In this document: piece by piece, positions 1-11,598 of the stretch
How the letters are laid out: every line of letters begins with the position of its first letter
Numbering within the stretch: the first letter of the stretch is position 1
Origin: Diplodia intermedia
Lineage: Eukaryota > Ascomycota > Dothideomycetes > Botryosphaeriales > Botryosphaeriaceae
DNA length: 23,574 bases
Direction: 5' to 3'
Assembly: GCA_021495925.1 (NCBI GenBank)
Contig: JAKEKT010000180.1
Location: 1-23,574, forward strand
Notes under the pieces: model-generated
The model's input: the letters and a program-made list of their open reading frames with translations, nothing else
Database searches by the model: none
What the model was told of the DNA's origin: nothing
Translations under genes and position numbers: made by a program

Positions 1-695
1 CAATGGAGCGGCGCAAAATACAAAACAAGTTAGCCCAAAGAAAATACCGTATGACAGGCACACCAAACAAATGCCCTGTGTATTCACTGAAAACGGGATG
101 CAGGGCAAAAAGCGAAAAAGAGAGAAGAAAAGGGTGCTGCGTACCGATAAGGACGAAGTAGATCCGGGCTGGCTTGTCCGTGGGATTCTTCCACCCGTGT
201 ATTGTGCCGCGCTGTACGCACACGTCTCCACGCTTTAAGCGCTTCGTTACACCGTCATCGAGGTAGCTGCAGTCCCAGTCAAAAATCAAAACTCGTACAG
301 CAGTCGAGAAACATACCATTCTACTTCTCCTTCCAGCACGATCCCGAAATCCAGGGATACCGTTCGGTGAAAAGGCTGCCGCAGAGTTGTCAATAAATCT
401 CACAACGTCAATGGGATTATGAGGAAGGCTCCTTTCATACCGTGACTGTGTTTGCAGGGATATCCACAACGCGCAGAACCACGCCGTCCTTGTTGGACAG
501 ACTCTCCGTCTTCGTGGCGATGGGGTCCTTGAAGTCGTTGTTGGTGGCGGGGAATTCGTGCGTCTCCCAGAGCACGGCGAAGGAGGCGTCCATGTTGGTC
601 GGCTCCGGGTCGACGGTGTGATCCTTGAGGTATACGGCCTTGCCCTTCTCGTCATGGCCGGTGACGAGGCGGCGGGGTGCGGGGAACAACGCCAT
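1..695 (-). CDS. Small cupin-domain protein (3' end cut by window edge)
   Basis: Single-domain cupin of the RmlC-like fold; the reaction is unknown. Exons on the minus strand: 695-441, 375-317, 266-145, with introns 376-440 (65 nt) and 267-316 (50 nt), both GT...CAG. They join in frame to at least 146 residues. The core runs from about residue 78 to 145: motif 1 is PFHRTVSLDFGIVLEGEVE (H88) and motif 2 is GDVCVQRGTIHGWKN (H128, N132). The usual HxH pair of motif 1 is reduced to one His, so metal binding is uncertain. After FVLIG a GTACGC donor lies at 144. The next exon either starts at 86 (TTTTCAG acceptor) or lies beyond the edge; a CTAAC branch-like site about 25 nt from the edge favours the second, so the C-terminus is unresolved. 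The start at 695 has A at -3 and G at +4. It is divergent from the fumarylacetoacetase-like gene, suggesting co-regulation. The cupin call is firm; the role is open. Confidence 0.85.
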
Positions 696-1133
696 CTTCG
701 AAGTTTGTGGGGGCTGACAGGGATGTCAAGTTGGCGGGGCAGACTGGACGGTTAACATTTGCGAGAAAGGACGGAGAGAATGTAAATACCAAGAGCAGCA
801 CAAGGGGAGAAGCTCGGCGAAAGAGGGTTCGGCTCTCCTCTCAAGTGAACGGTCGGAGAGGAGCAGAGATGTCGCAAGGTTGTGCTGGCTGCAGGGCGGG
901 GTCGCCCGCCCGGAACCGATTCGCGGTCCCCGCTTTTGTCGCCGACGAACCCCTCCCCCGCAGGGTGCCGGACACGAAAGCCTCCGGTATGTGGAGGGCG
1001 CCTGCAGCATGCATGGCACGGCCCGGACTTTCCCAGAGTATCCACCGCTGCCCTGCTATTAATCTTTCCGTGGCCCGACCGAGCTGTCCACTGTTCTCTG
1101 AACCACTCTGCCCAAAAGCCGAATACCGCTAGA
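696..1133. promoter_or_regulatory. Shared divergent promoter of cupin and fumarylacetoacetase-like genes
   Basis: This 438-nt stretch separates two start codons pointing in opposite directions, so both promoters must lie here unless a leader intron extends one of them. An AT-rich spot at 1056-1066 (TATTAAT) sits about 70 nt before the plus-strand ATG, and GTAAATACC near 780 sits about 85 nt before the minus-strand ATG. Several CGG triplets, for example the pair near 815-832, could bind a Zn2Cys6 regulator, but no defined operator is proven. Open frames across it look like chance. Confidence 0.6.
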
Positions 1134-2553
1134 ATGGGCTTCACGCCCGAAATTGCTGAGGGTTCGCCCTTTACACTTGCCAACATCCCCTTCGGCGTGT
1201 TTTCTACGGCCACCACATCGCAGACGCGCTGCGCAACCGCCATCGGCGACTTTGCGCTTGACCTCCGACAGTTGGGCGAACAAGGCGTTTTCAAAGACCA
1301 GCAAGTGAGCGACGCATTTGGCCAGGTGAGTGTATCTCCATGCAACGAGGAGGAGTAAATGGCGACTGACAGCTCGAAGCATGATCTCAGCACCTTCGCC
1401 GCGCTTCCTCGAACCGTACGGACAGCTGCCAGACAGCAGATCATCGATGCCATCAAGAAGGGATCAGTCGACGAGAAGTGTTTCGTCCCGCTCAAAGACG
1501 TGAAGATGCACCTCCCCATGGAGTGCAAGGGCTACACCGACTTCTTCTGCTCCTGGGAACACTGCAGCAACGTAGGCTCCCCGCTCTCTACCCCAAAATC
1601 AGTATGCTGATCCCCATGGCCCAAAGTGCGCTCCCATGAGCTCCGGAAAAATCCCCGACAACTTCTTCAACGCCCCCTCCGCCTACAACGGCCGCGCCTC
1701 CAGCATCATCCCCTCGCCGCACAAGCTACACCGCCCCAGAGGCACCTACTGGGACCCGTCGACCCCCGACGGCGCCGCCAAGAAAGCCATCCACGCGCCC
1801 TCCCGCGCCGTCGACTACGAGCTCGAGATGGGCGTCATCGTGTCGCGGCCGCTGCCCTACGGCGAGACGCTGCCGTCGGCCTCGGCCGCGGCCGAGCACG
1901 TCTTCGGCCTGGTGCTGCTGAACGACTGGTCCGCGCGCGACATCCAGCTCTTCGAGATGGCGCCGCTCGGCCCCTTCAACTCAAAGGCCTTCGGCACCAC
2001 CGTCTCGCCGTGGGTCGTCACGCTCGACGCGCTCGCCCCCTTCGCCGCCGCGCCCAAGCACCCGCAGACGCTCGCCTCGCCGCTCGCCTACCTGCGCCAC
2101 GACGGTGCGGACGCGGACGCGGGCGGCGCCGGCCCGACCTTCGACATCCGGCTGTCGTCGCACCTGCTGCGCGCCGGCGAGCGCCACCCCCTCTGCACCA
2201 GCAACCTGTCGTACCTCCTCTGGACGCCCTTCCAGCAGCTCGCGCAGCAGGCCTCGTCCGCCTGCGGCCTCCGCACCGGCGACGTCCTCGGCACCGGCAC
2301 CGTGTCCGGCGACGCGACCGACGACGGCGGCGCCGGCGGCGCAAAGGTCGAGCTGGCCTGCCTGTTCGAGGCGACCCTGAACGGGACGCGGCCGTACCGC
2401 TTCGAGGGAGGCGGAGGGGGGCAGGTGGAGCTGGCGTACCTGGAGGACGGCGACGCGGTCGTGCTGGAGGCGAGGTGCGTGGATGGCGAGGGCCGGACGG
2501 TGCTGGGGTTTGGCGAGTGTGTGGGCGAACTGCTGCCGCCGGTGGCCGCTTAG
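1134..2553 (+). CDS. Fumarylacetoacetase-family hydrolase
   Basis: Family reaction: hydrolysis of fumarylacetoacetate to fumarate and acetoacetate, last step of tyrosine/homogentisate breakdown, in the cytosol. Exons 1134-1325, 1380-1571 and 1627-2553 join in frame to 436 aa, close to the usual 420-430. Introns are 54 and 55 nt; both need an AAG acceptor to keep frame and family continuity. The N-terminal SH3-like domain is about residues 1-105 (NIPFGVFST), then the catalytic domain. Visible active-site residues: D118 and H125 in YTDFFCSWEH, Y148 in YNGRASS, E193/E195 in YELEMG, D228/R232/Q235 in NDWSARDIQ, K248 in KAFGTTVSPWVV, T353 in GTGTVSG, E370 in KVELA. Differences from human FAH: Phe120 at Tyr128, and a shorter loop after H125 with no clear equivalent of Arg142. 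It is therefore probably a paralogue with a related substrate rather than the tyrosine-pathway enzyme. GC is very high in the last exon, which creates many shadow frames. Confidence 0.9.
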
Positions 2554-3593
2554 CTGGTGGGTGGAGGAGGGGCCAGGGGGGGAAAATGTTGAGGGGTGGG
2601 GGGAATGCGGGGGAGGGGCAGGCAGGCAGGCAGGCGCGGGCGGGTGGGGAACCGAGCGAGATCCGGCGCCCGGAAAGCCCGCGCTGTGCATGGGCTAGGG
2701 AGGAAGAGCCTCAGCAGGGCCGATCTTATCTTTCTCTTGCTTCCCACCCTGCTTTTTCCGCCCACTGGAGTTCCAGGCCGTCCGTTCCGTGCACCTTGGA
2801 GTCCAGACAATTTCTTACAGATCCCGTGGCCAGTGCCTGCCTCCCAGTGCAGTGGTTGCCGCTAAGATCAAGTGCTCCCTTGGTTACCACCTGGAGCACG
2901 TTCACATTTGCGTCTTTTCCGACAAAATCAGGAATAGCGTTAATCTCCGGCAGCCATGAGAACATGCCACACTGCTCATCCGATCTATTCAATGATTTTG
3001 GAGGACTACTTGAACCGAAGTCTGAGCAAATACGAAAATCCAGACGCTTCATGCAAATAGGCCGTGCACATCGTCAAGCCGTCGCGGCAATCCCAGAATG
3101 CCACCAATGAAGTCTTTAGCTCGGCAGACCCCTCCTGTCCCCGTTTCGCTAAGGACGGCAGAGATAACGCCCAGCCGCGTGGCGTTGAACGCCACCAAAA
3201 GCCACGCCGAGAACGCCAAAAAGTTGCCCAGAGGGCGCTGTTGTGTCCGAAAAAAAAAAAAGAAAGCAAGTTGCGCCCTTAAAAAACACTACGACTCCGA
3301 AGACTACCTCATTCGGGTCGGAGAGGTGGTATCGGCGTTAGGGAAAGCAAAGAAGAGGAGAGGAAGTTGTAGACACTAGGAAGCCGTGATGGATGTCGTC
3401 AACCTTGTGGAGAGATAGTGCTGGGGGCAAGGGCAGTGGATATCGCGCGGAAAAATTGGGAATAAACAGTGATCGTCCGAAACCAGAAACGCCAATGCTC
3501 CGATGAAACCGATGTTGCGCCGCCTCTTATCTGTGAGCAAATCCTTGCTTCGTTTGAAACCGGGTTTCCACGCCAGTGGATCTGATCTGAATC
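2554..3593. other. Convergent 3' intergenic region
   Basis: 1,040 nt between two convergent genes holds both 3' untranslated regions. It contains a short GGCA tetranucleotide run (four copies, 2617-2632) and a run of twelve A at 3250-3261. Frames crossing it (for example minus 2726-3052) show no recognisable domain. No polyadenylation signal was placed with confidence. Confidence 0.55.
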
Positions 3594-5612
3594 TCATGCT
3601 CGCTCGTCGTCCTTGGCTTTCTTGGCCTCGTCGTCGCTCTTCTCGTTCTGCTGCTCGTCGCCACGGTCCGGCGCCACCGAGGACACTCCGCTCGAAACCG
3701 TCCGGCTGGAAACATTGCCGGTGCTGATCGTACGGCTCACCCGCATGCGGCAGCCTTCCTCCTGATCCGACGTCATCACACTGCGCTCCTCTTTATGCTT
3801 GTACATGGCTGCGATGCCCATGCACACGGTGCTGACCATGAGGCATGCCCCGCTCCAGACCTGAACAGTGATGTACGTGTCATATTCAGTAATGAGATGG
3901 CCGGCAACGATGGGGCCAATGAGAGACGGGATGCCAGCGAACGTGTACATCATTCCGGTCCACTGGCCCAACTTGGCTTGCCTGTGAGGGTCCTTGCCGA
4001 GGAGGTTGGCCATGCTGGCCGGCGGAAGGCCGATGACAGCGCCGCTGAAAATCCCAAAGAGGCCAATGAAGACCATGGCGACGTCGAAGTTGGGTGCCAG
4101 AGTCCATAGGATAAGTAGGAGAAGAGAGCTAATTCCAGTGACAACAGTGTGGACCCGAACTGCGCCGTAGTGATCACTGAGCCAGGCAGATCCAATGCGA
4201 CCGAAGGTGCTCATCGCGTTCATGATGGCGAGCATGTAGTATGTGGCCAAGCCAGCCGTCAGAGGCCTGTGCACGCCCGGTCCAGCAGTCCGGCCAATGC
4301 CTTCCTTGTACCCGAAGCCCTTGTAGGCAGCCCACTATAGAGATGGAGCATTAGTATCATGTTCTGCTGTGTTGGCTGCGAGAAGGAAGTAAGGGGTGGC
4401 ATCATGGCGTCAAGACGACTTACCTCTTCAAGGTTGAAGAAGACCGGATAGAATCCAAGGAATAAGAAGGAGATACTGGCGGTGAACCAGTTGAAAGGCT
4501 TGTACTGGAACGCCTCGAAGTCGACCCAGACTTTATGGTTCATCCAAGACTCGGGCTTGCGAAAGACGTGCTTCGGATTCGGTGTTGCGAAGCAGAAGGC
4601 GAACAGCGCGGTAACACCAATCAGACCAGCGACACAGCGTACCGCGTTGTTGAACCCGATTGACGTGGTGAGGAAGCGGAGCATGATCGGATAGACGAGG
4701 CCGGCTGTGCGGAACTGTTAGAGTGTTCTGCCAAGACGCCATTGCAGAGTTGCAGGAATGGGGTCGATTCCTGAGACAAGTATGAAGGACTTACAGATAC
4801 TCGCGCCCGAGGCGACGATGCCGATAGCCAGACTCTTTCGGCGGTGGAACCATGTAGCCGCGACTAAGAAACACATCGAGTCAGCGTTGTCGATCAGGCC
4901 ACCGTCTGCCATAGCTTGGTACATCTTGGTGTTGTCCATCCCCCGACTGGACAATGACGGCCCAACCCCACCGGGTTGACCGCTATTTCTCGTGTTCTTT
5001 TGATTGGCGGTGGTACTTACTCTGAGAGCTGCTGACGAAAAAGCAAGCCATGCCTAATCCCGCGACAATGCCGTGCGTCGCCTCGATATTCGCAATGGAG
5101 CCTTGCTTCCACTCACCGTTACCGTTGGAGATGCTGAGCATCATGAAGCCAAGCGTGACTAGGAAGGTGCCTGTACCGAGCAAGTACCTGTAGTACCCAG
5201 CATCCAGAAGGCGGCCGACGACGCCCGACAGAATGAGAACCATGAAGCATTCCGTTGCGCCGAAGAGGTTGAAGTAGAGAGCATCAGTGTCCGGAAGGAG
5301 TACGTCCTTGTAGTACGACGAAAATGTACCGTAGGCGTTGACGAGGCCCCAGCTATTGAACATGAGGAAGTGGCAGGAAGCCAGTGACATCCACGCCCGC
5401 CATTCGGTCGGCCAGTTCCCTTCCTCGATCTCGCTTTGGTTCGAAGGCCGTCTTGAGTTGGTGTTATCCAGTTGGGAGCCGCCTTTCTCGGGATCACTGT
5501 CGAAAAGTGATGGAGCAGCGCTCGAGGACAATCCTGGCGTTGTCGTTTCGGCGGCATTTGACCTCTCTGCGGGCCGCCTGGAGTCGGCGACTTGGAAGGC
5601 GATCGTACTCAT
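3594..5612 (-). CDS. MFS transporter, monocarboxylate-porter-like
   Basis: Major facilitator permease of the fungal monocarboxylate-porter (MCT-like) group, plasma membrane or organelle; substrate unknown. Exons on the minus strand: 5612-5021, 4863-4795, 4704-4424, 4334-3594. Introns are 157, 90 and 89 nt, all with GTAAGT donors and YAG acceptors; phases match, giving 560 aa. Residues 1-70 are a polar, Ser-rich cytoplasmic tail. Transmembrane helix 1 starts near residue 74 (WMSLASCHFLMF), and the pattern fits about 12 helices. Junctions restore family-like text such as VSSSQIAATWFHRRKSLAIG and GASISGLVYPIM. A polar tail of about 60 residues ends the protein. An in-frame Met at 5696 would add 28 residues; 5612 is preferred for its A at -3 and family-like N-terminus. 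It converges on the fumarylacetoacetase gene, so it may import a related acid (inference). Confidence 0.9.
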
Positions 5613-6610
5613 CGTGTGCTGGTGACGAGTGATAGAAGAGGGGGAAAGATTGATGAAGAATACACCGAAGTGAAAGGCACGCCAGGGAGGCGGCAACTTG
5701 AGGCGATTAGGCGCGGTCGCTCCGCTGCGTGCTGGAGAAGCAACGAAAGGGTGTCGGAAGGGGGCGATAGAGTTGTGGAATGATGGGGGCTGCTAACGCT
5801 TTAGGGTAACAGAGAGTTTATCGTTGAGGGAGGGAGGAGGGGACAGCACACCCCAAATAAAGAAGCCTATCTGAAGAAGAGAAAGAAGCAGCCGGGCGAG
5901 AGGGTAGTATCTATAGGCACGCCGACGGCTCGAGCACGGCCGTGGGACCCGCATCGTGCACAATGAATGATGAGCTAGTGTACGCGTTATCAGAAGCTAG
6001 GTCTCGGCATCAACCACGTCCCGATCGCCAGGACAGCGGGCACGGGTACTGGAGAAGACCAGCGCTTGAGCACACCAAGGCGGGCAGGCGCAGCACGGGC
6101 GATGATCGAGGGCAGCGGCTGTGGTCATCATCAGCGCGGCGGGCGGCAGAGATCTGCATGCAGACGACTACTGTGTAGGAGGACCAAGACAGGGGACACC
6201 GCTGCAGCGGGCTTGCCGTTGCGGTGTGGTGTCTAAGCTGAAAGTGGAAGCGCAAGGTGTTGAGTTACGCAGGGCCGGCGCCGTTCCTTGGGCATGAAGG
6301 CCCCGCCAAGGCCGGACAGGACGGCGGACCGCTACGCGGATGCCAATTTTCGTGGCTGAGCGCTGTGGACTGTGCGACCCCTGGGGGGAACGGATGCGGC
6401 GAGTTGTGCGCGCGGCAGGAAAATGAAGAAGCCTAACTTTCCGCCCATGGGCCAGCACGACACCCAATGGGCTGCGGCACGCACAGCAGACGCTGCGAGA
6501 GACAGGGGCGCCGAGGGCTGCAACGGGCGTGCGGAGGCGTGCAGGCCAGGGCAAGAGCGCGGTGAGGCGCGATCCGACGCGGGTGTGGCAGCGCCTCCGA
6601 GCCAGATGGC

Positions 6611-6645
6611 AGAGGGCAGAGGGCAGAGGGCTGAGGGCTGAGGGC
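6611..6645 (+). repeat. Heptanucleotide tandem repeat
   Basis: Five head-to-tail 7-bp units: three AGAGGGC then two TGAGGGC, with a partial unit on each side. It lies inside the long gene-free region. The unit is not the fungal telomere repeat. Confidence 0.85.
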
Positions 6646-9600
6646 TGGAGGAGCGGGAGTCGTCGGGGCGGTCTTGGCAGCCAACCTAGCGGACGCATCT
6701 CTTAGCGGCGCCGCCGCCAGCCCAGCTGGGCCCACGGATGATCGGCGGGCATGGCCAGCGCTTGTTTGTGCGCCCGAAACCACACCCTTCTCGCCCCCAG
6801 GCCCAGGCACCGGCCCCGGCCAGTGCTCCACTTAGCACTGCTCCAGCCATCTCCAACTTCGCCCGCTAGCGCTCCCCCACCTTCTCCGCTCACGGACTGA
6901 GCACCAGCGACAAGAAGTCGGGGCCCCGCCAAGGGTTGCGCAGCTGCCGTGTCGTCACGCCCCCAGGCCAGGAGATGACGACGACGTGTGACAGCCTCGT
7001 CGCTGCCGTCCGGCTGCGTGCGCCAGTGCGGAATGTGATTGCCGGCGCAGCCTTCAGATAAGGGCCTCAACGTGACACGCAGCCTTGGCTCCGCAACCTG
7101 AGCATGTTGGACCAGAACAAAAACCCTCCACGGCGGGGCGCCCGGCGTCCTGCCGCACCTCCAGCCCCGCGACACCGCGCCTGCCCGCATAAGCGCTGTC
7201 TGCTGGGCGTGGCCGGTGGCAGAGACATTGCCATCATCGCGGTGGCTGCCGTGGAGGTCCGCAGCTTGCTCCTGCCAGCGCCGCAGCCATTTTGCTCCAG
7301 ACACGTGCTTCTGGTCCGCTAGAGCGTTGCTGGAGAAAGGGCGCCGCAGGGTCCGGTTGTGGTAGATTTGCCGACCGCTTGGGAGTGCTGCTGCGCGGAG
7401 CCATGTTTGCTCTCCGTCTCGAGCCTCCTCGTGCGGCGGCTCTTGCACTGCCCCATTCGGCTGCGACGTATTTCCTGACCGGAGCGATCATCGGTGAGCA
7501 AGGGTCGAATCTGGCTGATCGCCACGCCTTGACGGCCGAATGCATCCACCGCTGCCTGTGTTACGATGGGAGCCAAGACCGTCCGTCGCGTCCCGCCAAG
7601 CCGCGCCGCCGCTGTTCCTCCTTTTCCCAAACAACTCGGGCTCCTCAACCGCCATGGCCCAGTCCGCTTGCACGTCAGCGGTGGCTACCCTTCTTGGCCC
7701 TGGCTTGGCTGATACTGACGACGTACCCACTCCCCACACGTCCGTTGGGCTTGGCTGCCGAGATGGAGCGTTTTCTGTCCGGGCACCGCAGTACCCGCGA
7801 CGCTTGCGTTCTTCGTCCGAATGACCAGCGTCACAGGACATCGACTTGCTGACTGCCGCGGATCGGGCTTTTTCCTCATTGGCTCCGGCAAATGCTGACG
7901 ATGGTTTCAGGAAAAGCCGACACGCCGAAGCCGTCATGCCCAGCGCACGTCGACTCGGCTATCTCTGGCAAGATCGTGCCTGTCAGTGATCTGCATCATT
8001 CCTCGCCCGCTCTGCCTTCCCGGCGTACGTCGGGGAAATGCTTTTATCCATTGCCCGCATCAAACTCTAGGCATATACAACACCCAGTTGTGAATCGATC
8101 AAGCACGTGTCATGAGGTTCCACCTCTCCTCGTTGGCGCCTCGCCGGAAGTGATACAGGTGTTGTCATCGCGCTTGCATCCAGAGGCTGGAACGTCGGTT
8201 GTTGGCCCGCATCTCTTGGAGATCGAGGCATTCCAAGCAAGGGGGTTGGGGATAGGTGGGATGGCTGCACATGGTATCGGACTCATCCATAGAGCCTGTC
8301 CGAATAGCTCTCGTTGGACGCGTGGTCCTCAGCCGTGACCGGCCTTGTGTGCTGCTGTACCCTATCGTCGCTGACAAAGATGACGCGCAACGTATGCAGC
8401 ATGGCGACACGATGGATTTGCACCTTGTCTTGGCCATGCCCCCAGAAAAACTCGTCACCGCGAGGGTTTCTCCTTCTCTTGCGGGCTACGGCGGGGATCG
8501 TGCAGCTGCTGGAAGTTTCCGTCACCCTCTCCCTCCGCTGTGAAGTCACCGCTCAAGGCGAATCGTCACCTTATACGGATAAACACCGCTCCCTATTCTC
8601 GTATCGAAAACCATGCCCGAAGTCCTTTAATTTTGAACGGAATAGGCTGTGTTGGGCTGGGATAGAAGTAGAAAACGGTGGTCCGTACAAGCACCTTCAA
8701 GAATACGAAGGAGGGCTTGGGAGACAAACATTCTTGCCGTTGCCAACCCCCTGCCAATGGTGTTGGTTTGCTGCCAAGAGTTTCGGGCTGACTCAGAAAA
8801 AGCAGATGCTATTTCTCGCTCCACGCTGGAGCCTGTAGACGAAATTACGCTTGCAGGACACTTCTTTTCAGCTCCACACCATGAAATTAGCTCTCTGACA
8901 TTTGAAAGAAGAAGCGGGGTCGCCTGGGCGCATCCACCAACGGCTTCATCAGCGGCCGGGTATCGACGGCAAGGTCCGGCTGTCTTGTGTAAGACATGCT
9001 TCGTGGTTGAATGAAGCTAATCGCAGAAAGATGTCGCAACGTTACACGCAATCCATCCCTCTGAGGCCGCTCCCTGGCGCAGACCCCTCGCCCTGAAGGC
9101 TGTCGTGACGATACTTTCGTACGGACCAGCGGGCTTTCCGACACATGTGAGAGCCGTTGTCGATATAGAAGGGTGAAAGTATGAAAAGTGGACTATTGCG
9201 CGGCCCAGCAACTTCTCCTAGAGACAGCACGGAGATTCGGGCACCGGTGATCCGCACAGTGCTCGCTCTGACAAGGTGAGGATAGGAGAGAGCAGAAGAT
9301 CGACGGTTCCCCGCGTCCAAATAGGGTGCACAGCCTTGCTGTCAACTTGACTGCCGAATCACATGCAGGCGCAGGAGAAGCTGACTCTGCACACGATGCT
9401 CTCTCCCTCCAGTGGACAAAACCTGACCAATCGATCTCCGCTCTCCGGCTCGAAGGCCAGCGATGTGGACGTTCTCCAGCTCAACTTCCTCGACGCGACA
9501 GGTCACTGTCGATGGCCCAAGATCCGCTCAGGGTCTCGTCCAGCAAGCGGAAATGCTGAACCAACGATAGTAAGATCCCGACAGTGCTTCTCTCGCCCGG

Positions 9601-11265
9601 GCGACTAATTCAACAAGGCCCAATCGAAGATGACTGTATCTTTCCCTGTTCCTCTTGGGTACAGTACCGATAAGCTTGCGTACCAAACAATAAATGTCGA
9701 ACATTTTTGATGTCGCGACCGCCAAGCATAATGGAGGAGCAGCTTGGTGCGGAGTTCTGGTGAGACCATTCCCAACAAATCTCGGAATTGGCTGTGCAGG
9801 CCGCGTTTACAACTTTTCCGGTAGGGACCGAACTAAGATTCTGGCATGACTGTCTCGTAGCGGCCGGTAGCAGTAAGCCCAGCCCGTCGCAGGGCGACTG
9901 CGTCCCGTCTCTCTGACTGCGCCGCAGCGAATCAACCTCGTTTCCCGGACGCGATCATGTGCCAACGATGAATAATGGAGCGTGATGGCTGTTTTTTGCC
10001 ACCGTCATTATTCGTGGTAGGCGTCATGAGAGTAGTCGCAGTAGCGACAAGAGTGGCAGGGCACTGCCAAGCTATGACGCAAGAGGTACCGGCCATCGAA
10101 GCGCAGGAAAGCCGGAAAAGCGACCGGAGCTCCGGACCCAAGCGGAAAAAGAAGCTCACGCGGACCGGGCCCCCATCAGCGCCTCACCCCGGGCTTCATA
10201 GCGGGACGTGCGGGTGCGGGACCTTCTCGAAACGCCATAGAAGACTGACTCGTTCTAGCCTGCCTTCCCTTACAATCTCCTCGTCATATCGGGTCCTAGG
10301 CTTTGGCTCCACTGACACAGCTTCCGGAAGCAATGGTGACGTAGAGACGAGGCTCATCAACAAAGACCAGCCAGTCCGCGCCTTAAGAATGAGAGGTCAG
10401 GAACGAAGTGGCTGATTGATCTGTCGGCTGGAGGAGTCTGAGGTAAGAAGGACAGGGTGGCGATGCCGGGAACGATCCGAGCAGATGGGAAAATTTTCGA
10501 AAGTAAGTTTCGGTGGCGTCCTAGCAGCAGCAGAAGATCCATATTTGCTGATGAACCAGATCTCGCCCCGTTCCCCCCTTCTCTCTGCGTCAGCTTCTTT
10601 CCTTCGATCCGAGTTCCCGAGTCCGGCCCGTAGCCGTTGTGCAGCGGAGAGGCTTCCGCTGACTGGGGTTATCTTCGAGGCGCAGCTGGTGCCGTCGCCA
10701 ACTCGTCGCTTCCTCTGCTCACTCGCCCATTTCGGAGACCAGGAAGGAGTGAGCACCTCGTCGGCGTTTGATCCACTCGATCGACTTTCGTCCGCGGGTT
10801 CTGCATGAATCGCCAAAAAAAATAGGCCGAACAGGCGCCTCTTCGGCGAGACGGTGCAAGAGCCAACGGGTCCCTCCTCTTCTGCCTAACGCAGGGTCGC
10901 TCTCCTCCTCTCCGCTCATTCGTCGTGTTCGCGGCAGCATCTCCATCTGTGCCGATCATTCTTTCGTCATCGTAGGTATGCGCCTTGTCGGCCTGGCTTC
11001 CAACTGAACGTCGTCAGTTTCGCATGGCATTTACTCCCCCATAATTCCCACCCACGCCTCCAGGTTTTTTTGCTTGCGGACTGCAGATGTCCAATGAGGC
11101 GGGAATGACACAAAGCCGTGACGCGATCGTCGATTAGTGTGCAGCACGAACTGCGCCCTCCACTGGACGGGTTAGTGATTACAAAGGATGACGCGAGCCA
11201 CACCCAAATGCGTCGGATCCTCTTGCCGTTCGATATTCAACCGAATGGCCCTGCTCTTTCCTTCT

Positions 11266-11598
11266 CTACGCACTTCGGCTAGACATGTGCTGAATACGGG
11301 GTACGTACGAGGTTACCAACGTGTAAGAGCCTTGGAATATTGAAGCTGTACGTTCTTGGGATACGGCATACCGGTATGAGAAACCATGGCTGATGTGCAC
11401 GGCTTTGGGATCCAACTTCCACGCTAATGTCGTATCAACAAACAAGAGAACGTTGTCAAGTAACTCACCGAGCACACGCGGCACGGGAAAGGGAAACCGT
11501 CGAACCACTGGCCTCTCGATTCTACCCGCTTGTAGAATTGCGGGGATGGTACACAAGAAGAAAGAACCCAGAAACAGGAGAGCAAGGAATTGCGTCAT
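11266..11598 (-). CDS. Weak candidate: small secreted protein
   Basis: Not recognised. From an internal Met at 11598 the frame gives 110 residues. It opens with a signal-peptide-like stretch (MTQFLALLFLGSFFLC, then a small residue near ILQAG), followed by a basic, Arg/Pro-rich part. A GTGAGT donor at about 11465 and an ATTAG acceptor would remove 45 nt without shifting the frame, so intron-retained and spliced forms would both be open. There are few Cys, no known domain, and no clear promoter. It may be a chance frame; the coding evidence is only the hydrophobic N-terminus and the splice signals. Confidence 0.15.
   Translation of the reverse strand: MTQFLALLFLGSFFLCTIPAILQAGRIERPVVRRFPFPVPRVLGELLDNVLLFVDTTLAWKLDPKAVHISHGFSYRYAVSQERTASIFQGSYTLVTSYVPRIQHMSSRSA

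Noticed and set aside
1981..2691. Long minus-strand frame (236 codons) opposite the FAH-like exon 3
   Set aside because: Shadow of a very GC-rich coding exon; Arg/Ala/Gly-rich with no domain, and the plus strand is clearly the FAH-family frame.
6611..6645. Heptamer array as internal telomere repeat or CRISPR
   Set aside because: Unit is AGAGGGC/TGAGGGC, not TTAGGG, and units abut with no spacers.
7292..7852. 186-codon plus-strand frame in the gene-free block
   Set aside because: No domain, Arg/Pro/Ala-rich, overlapped by equally long frames on the other strand.
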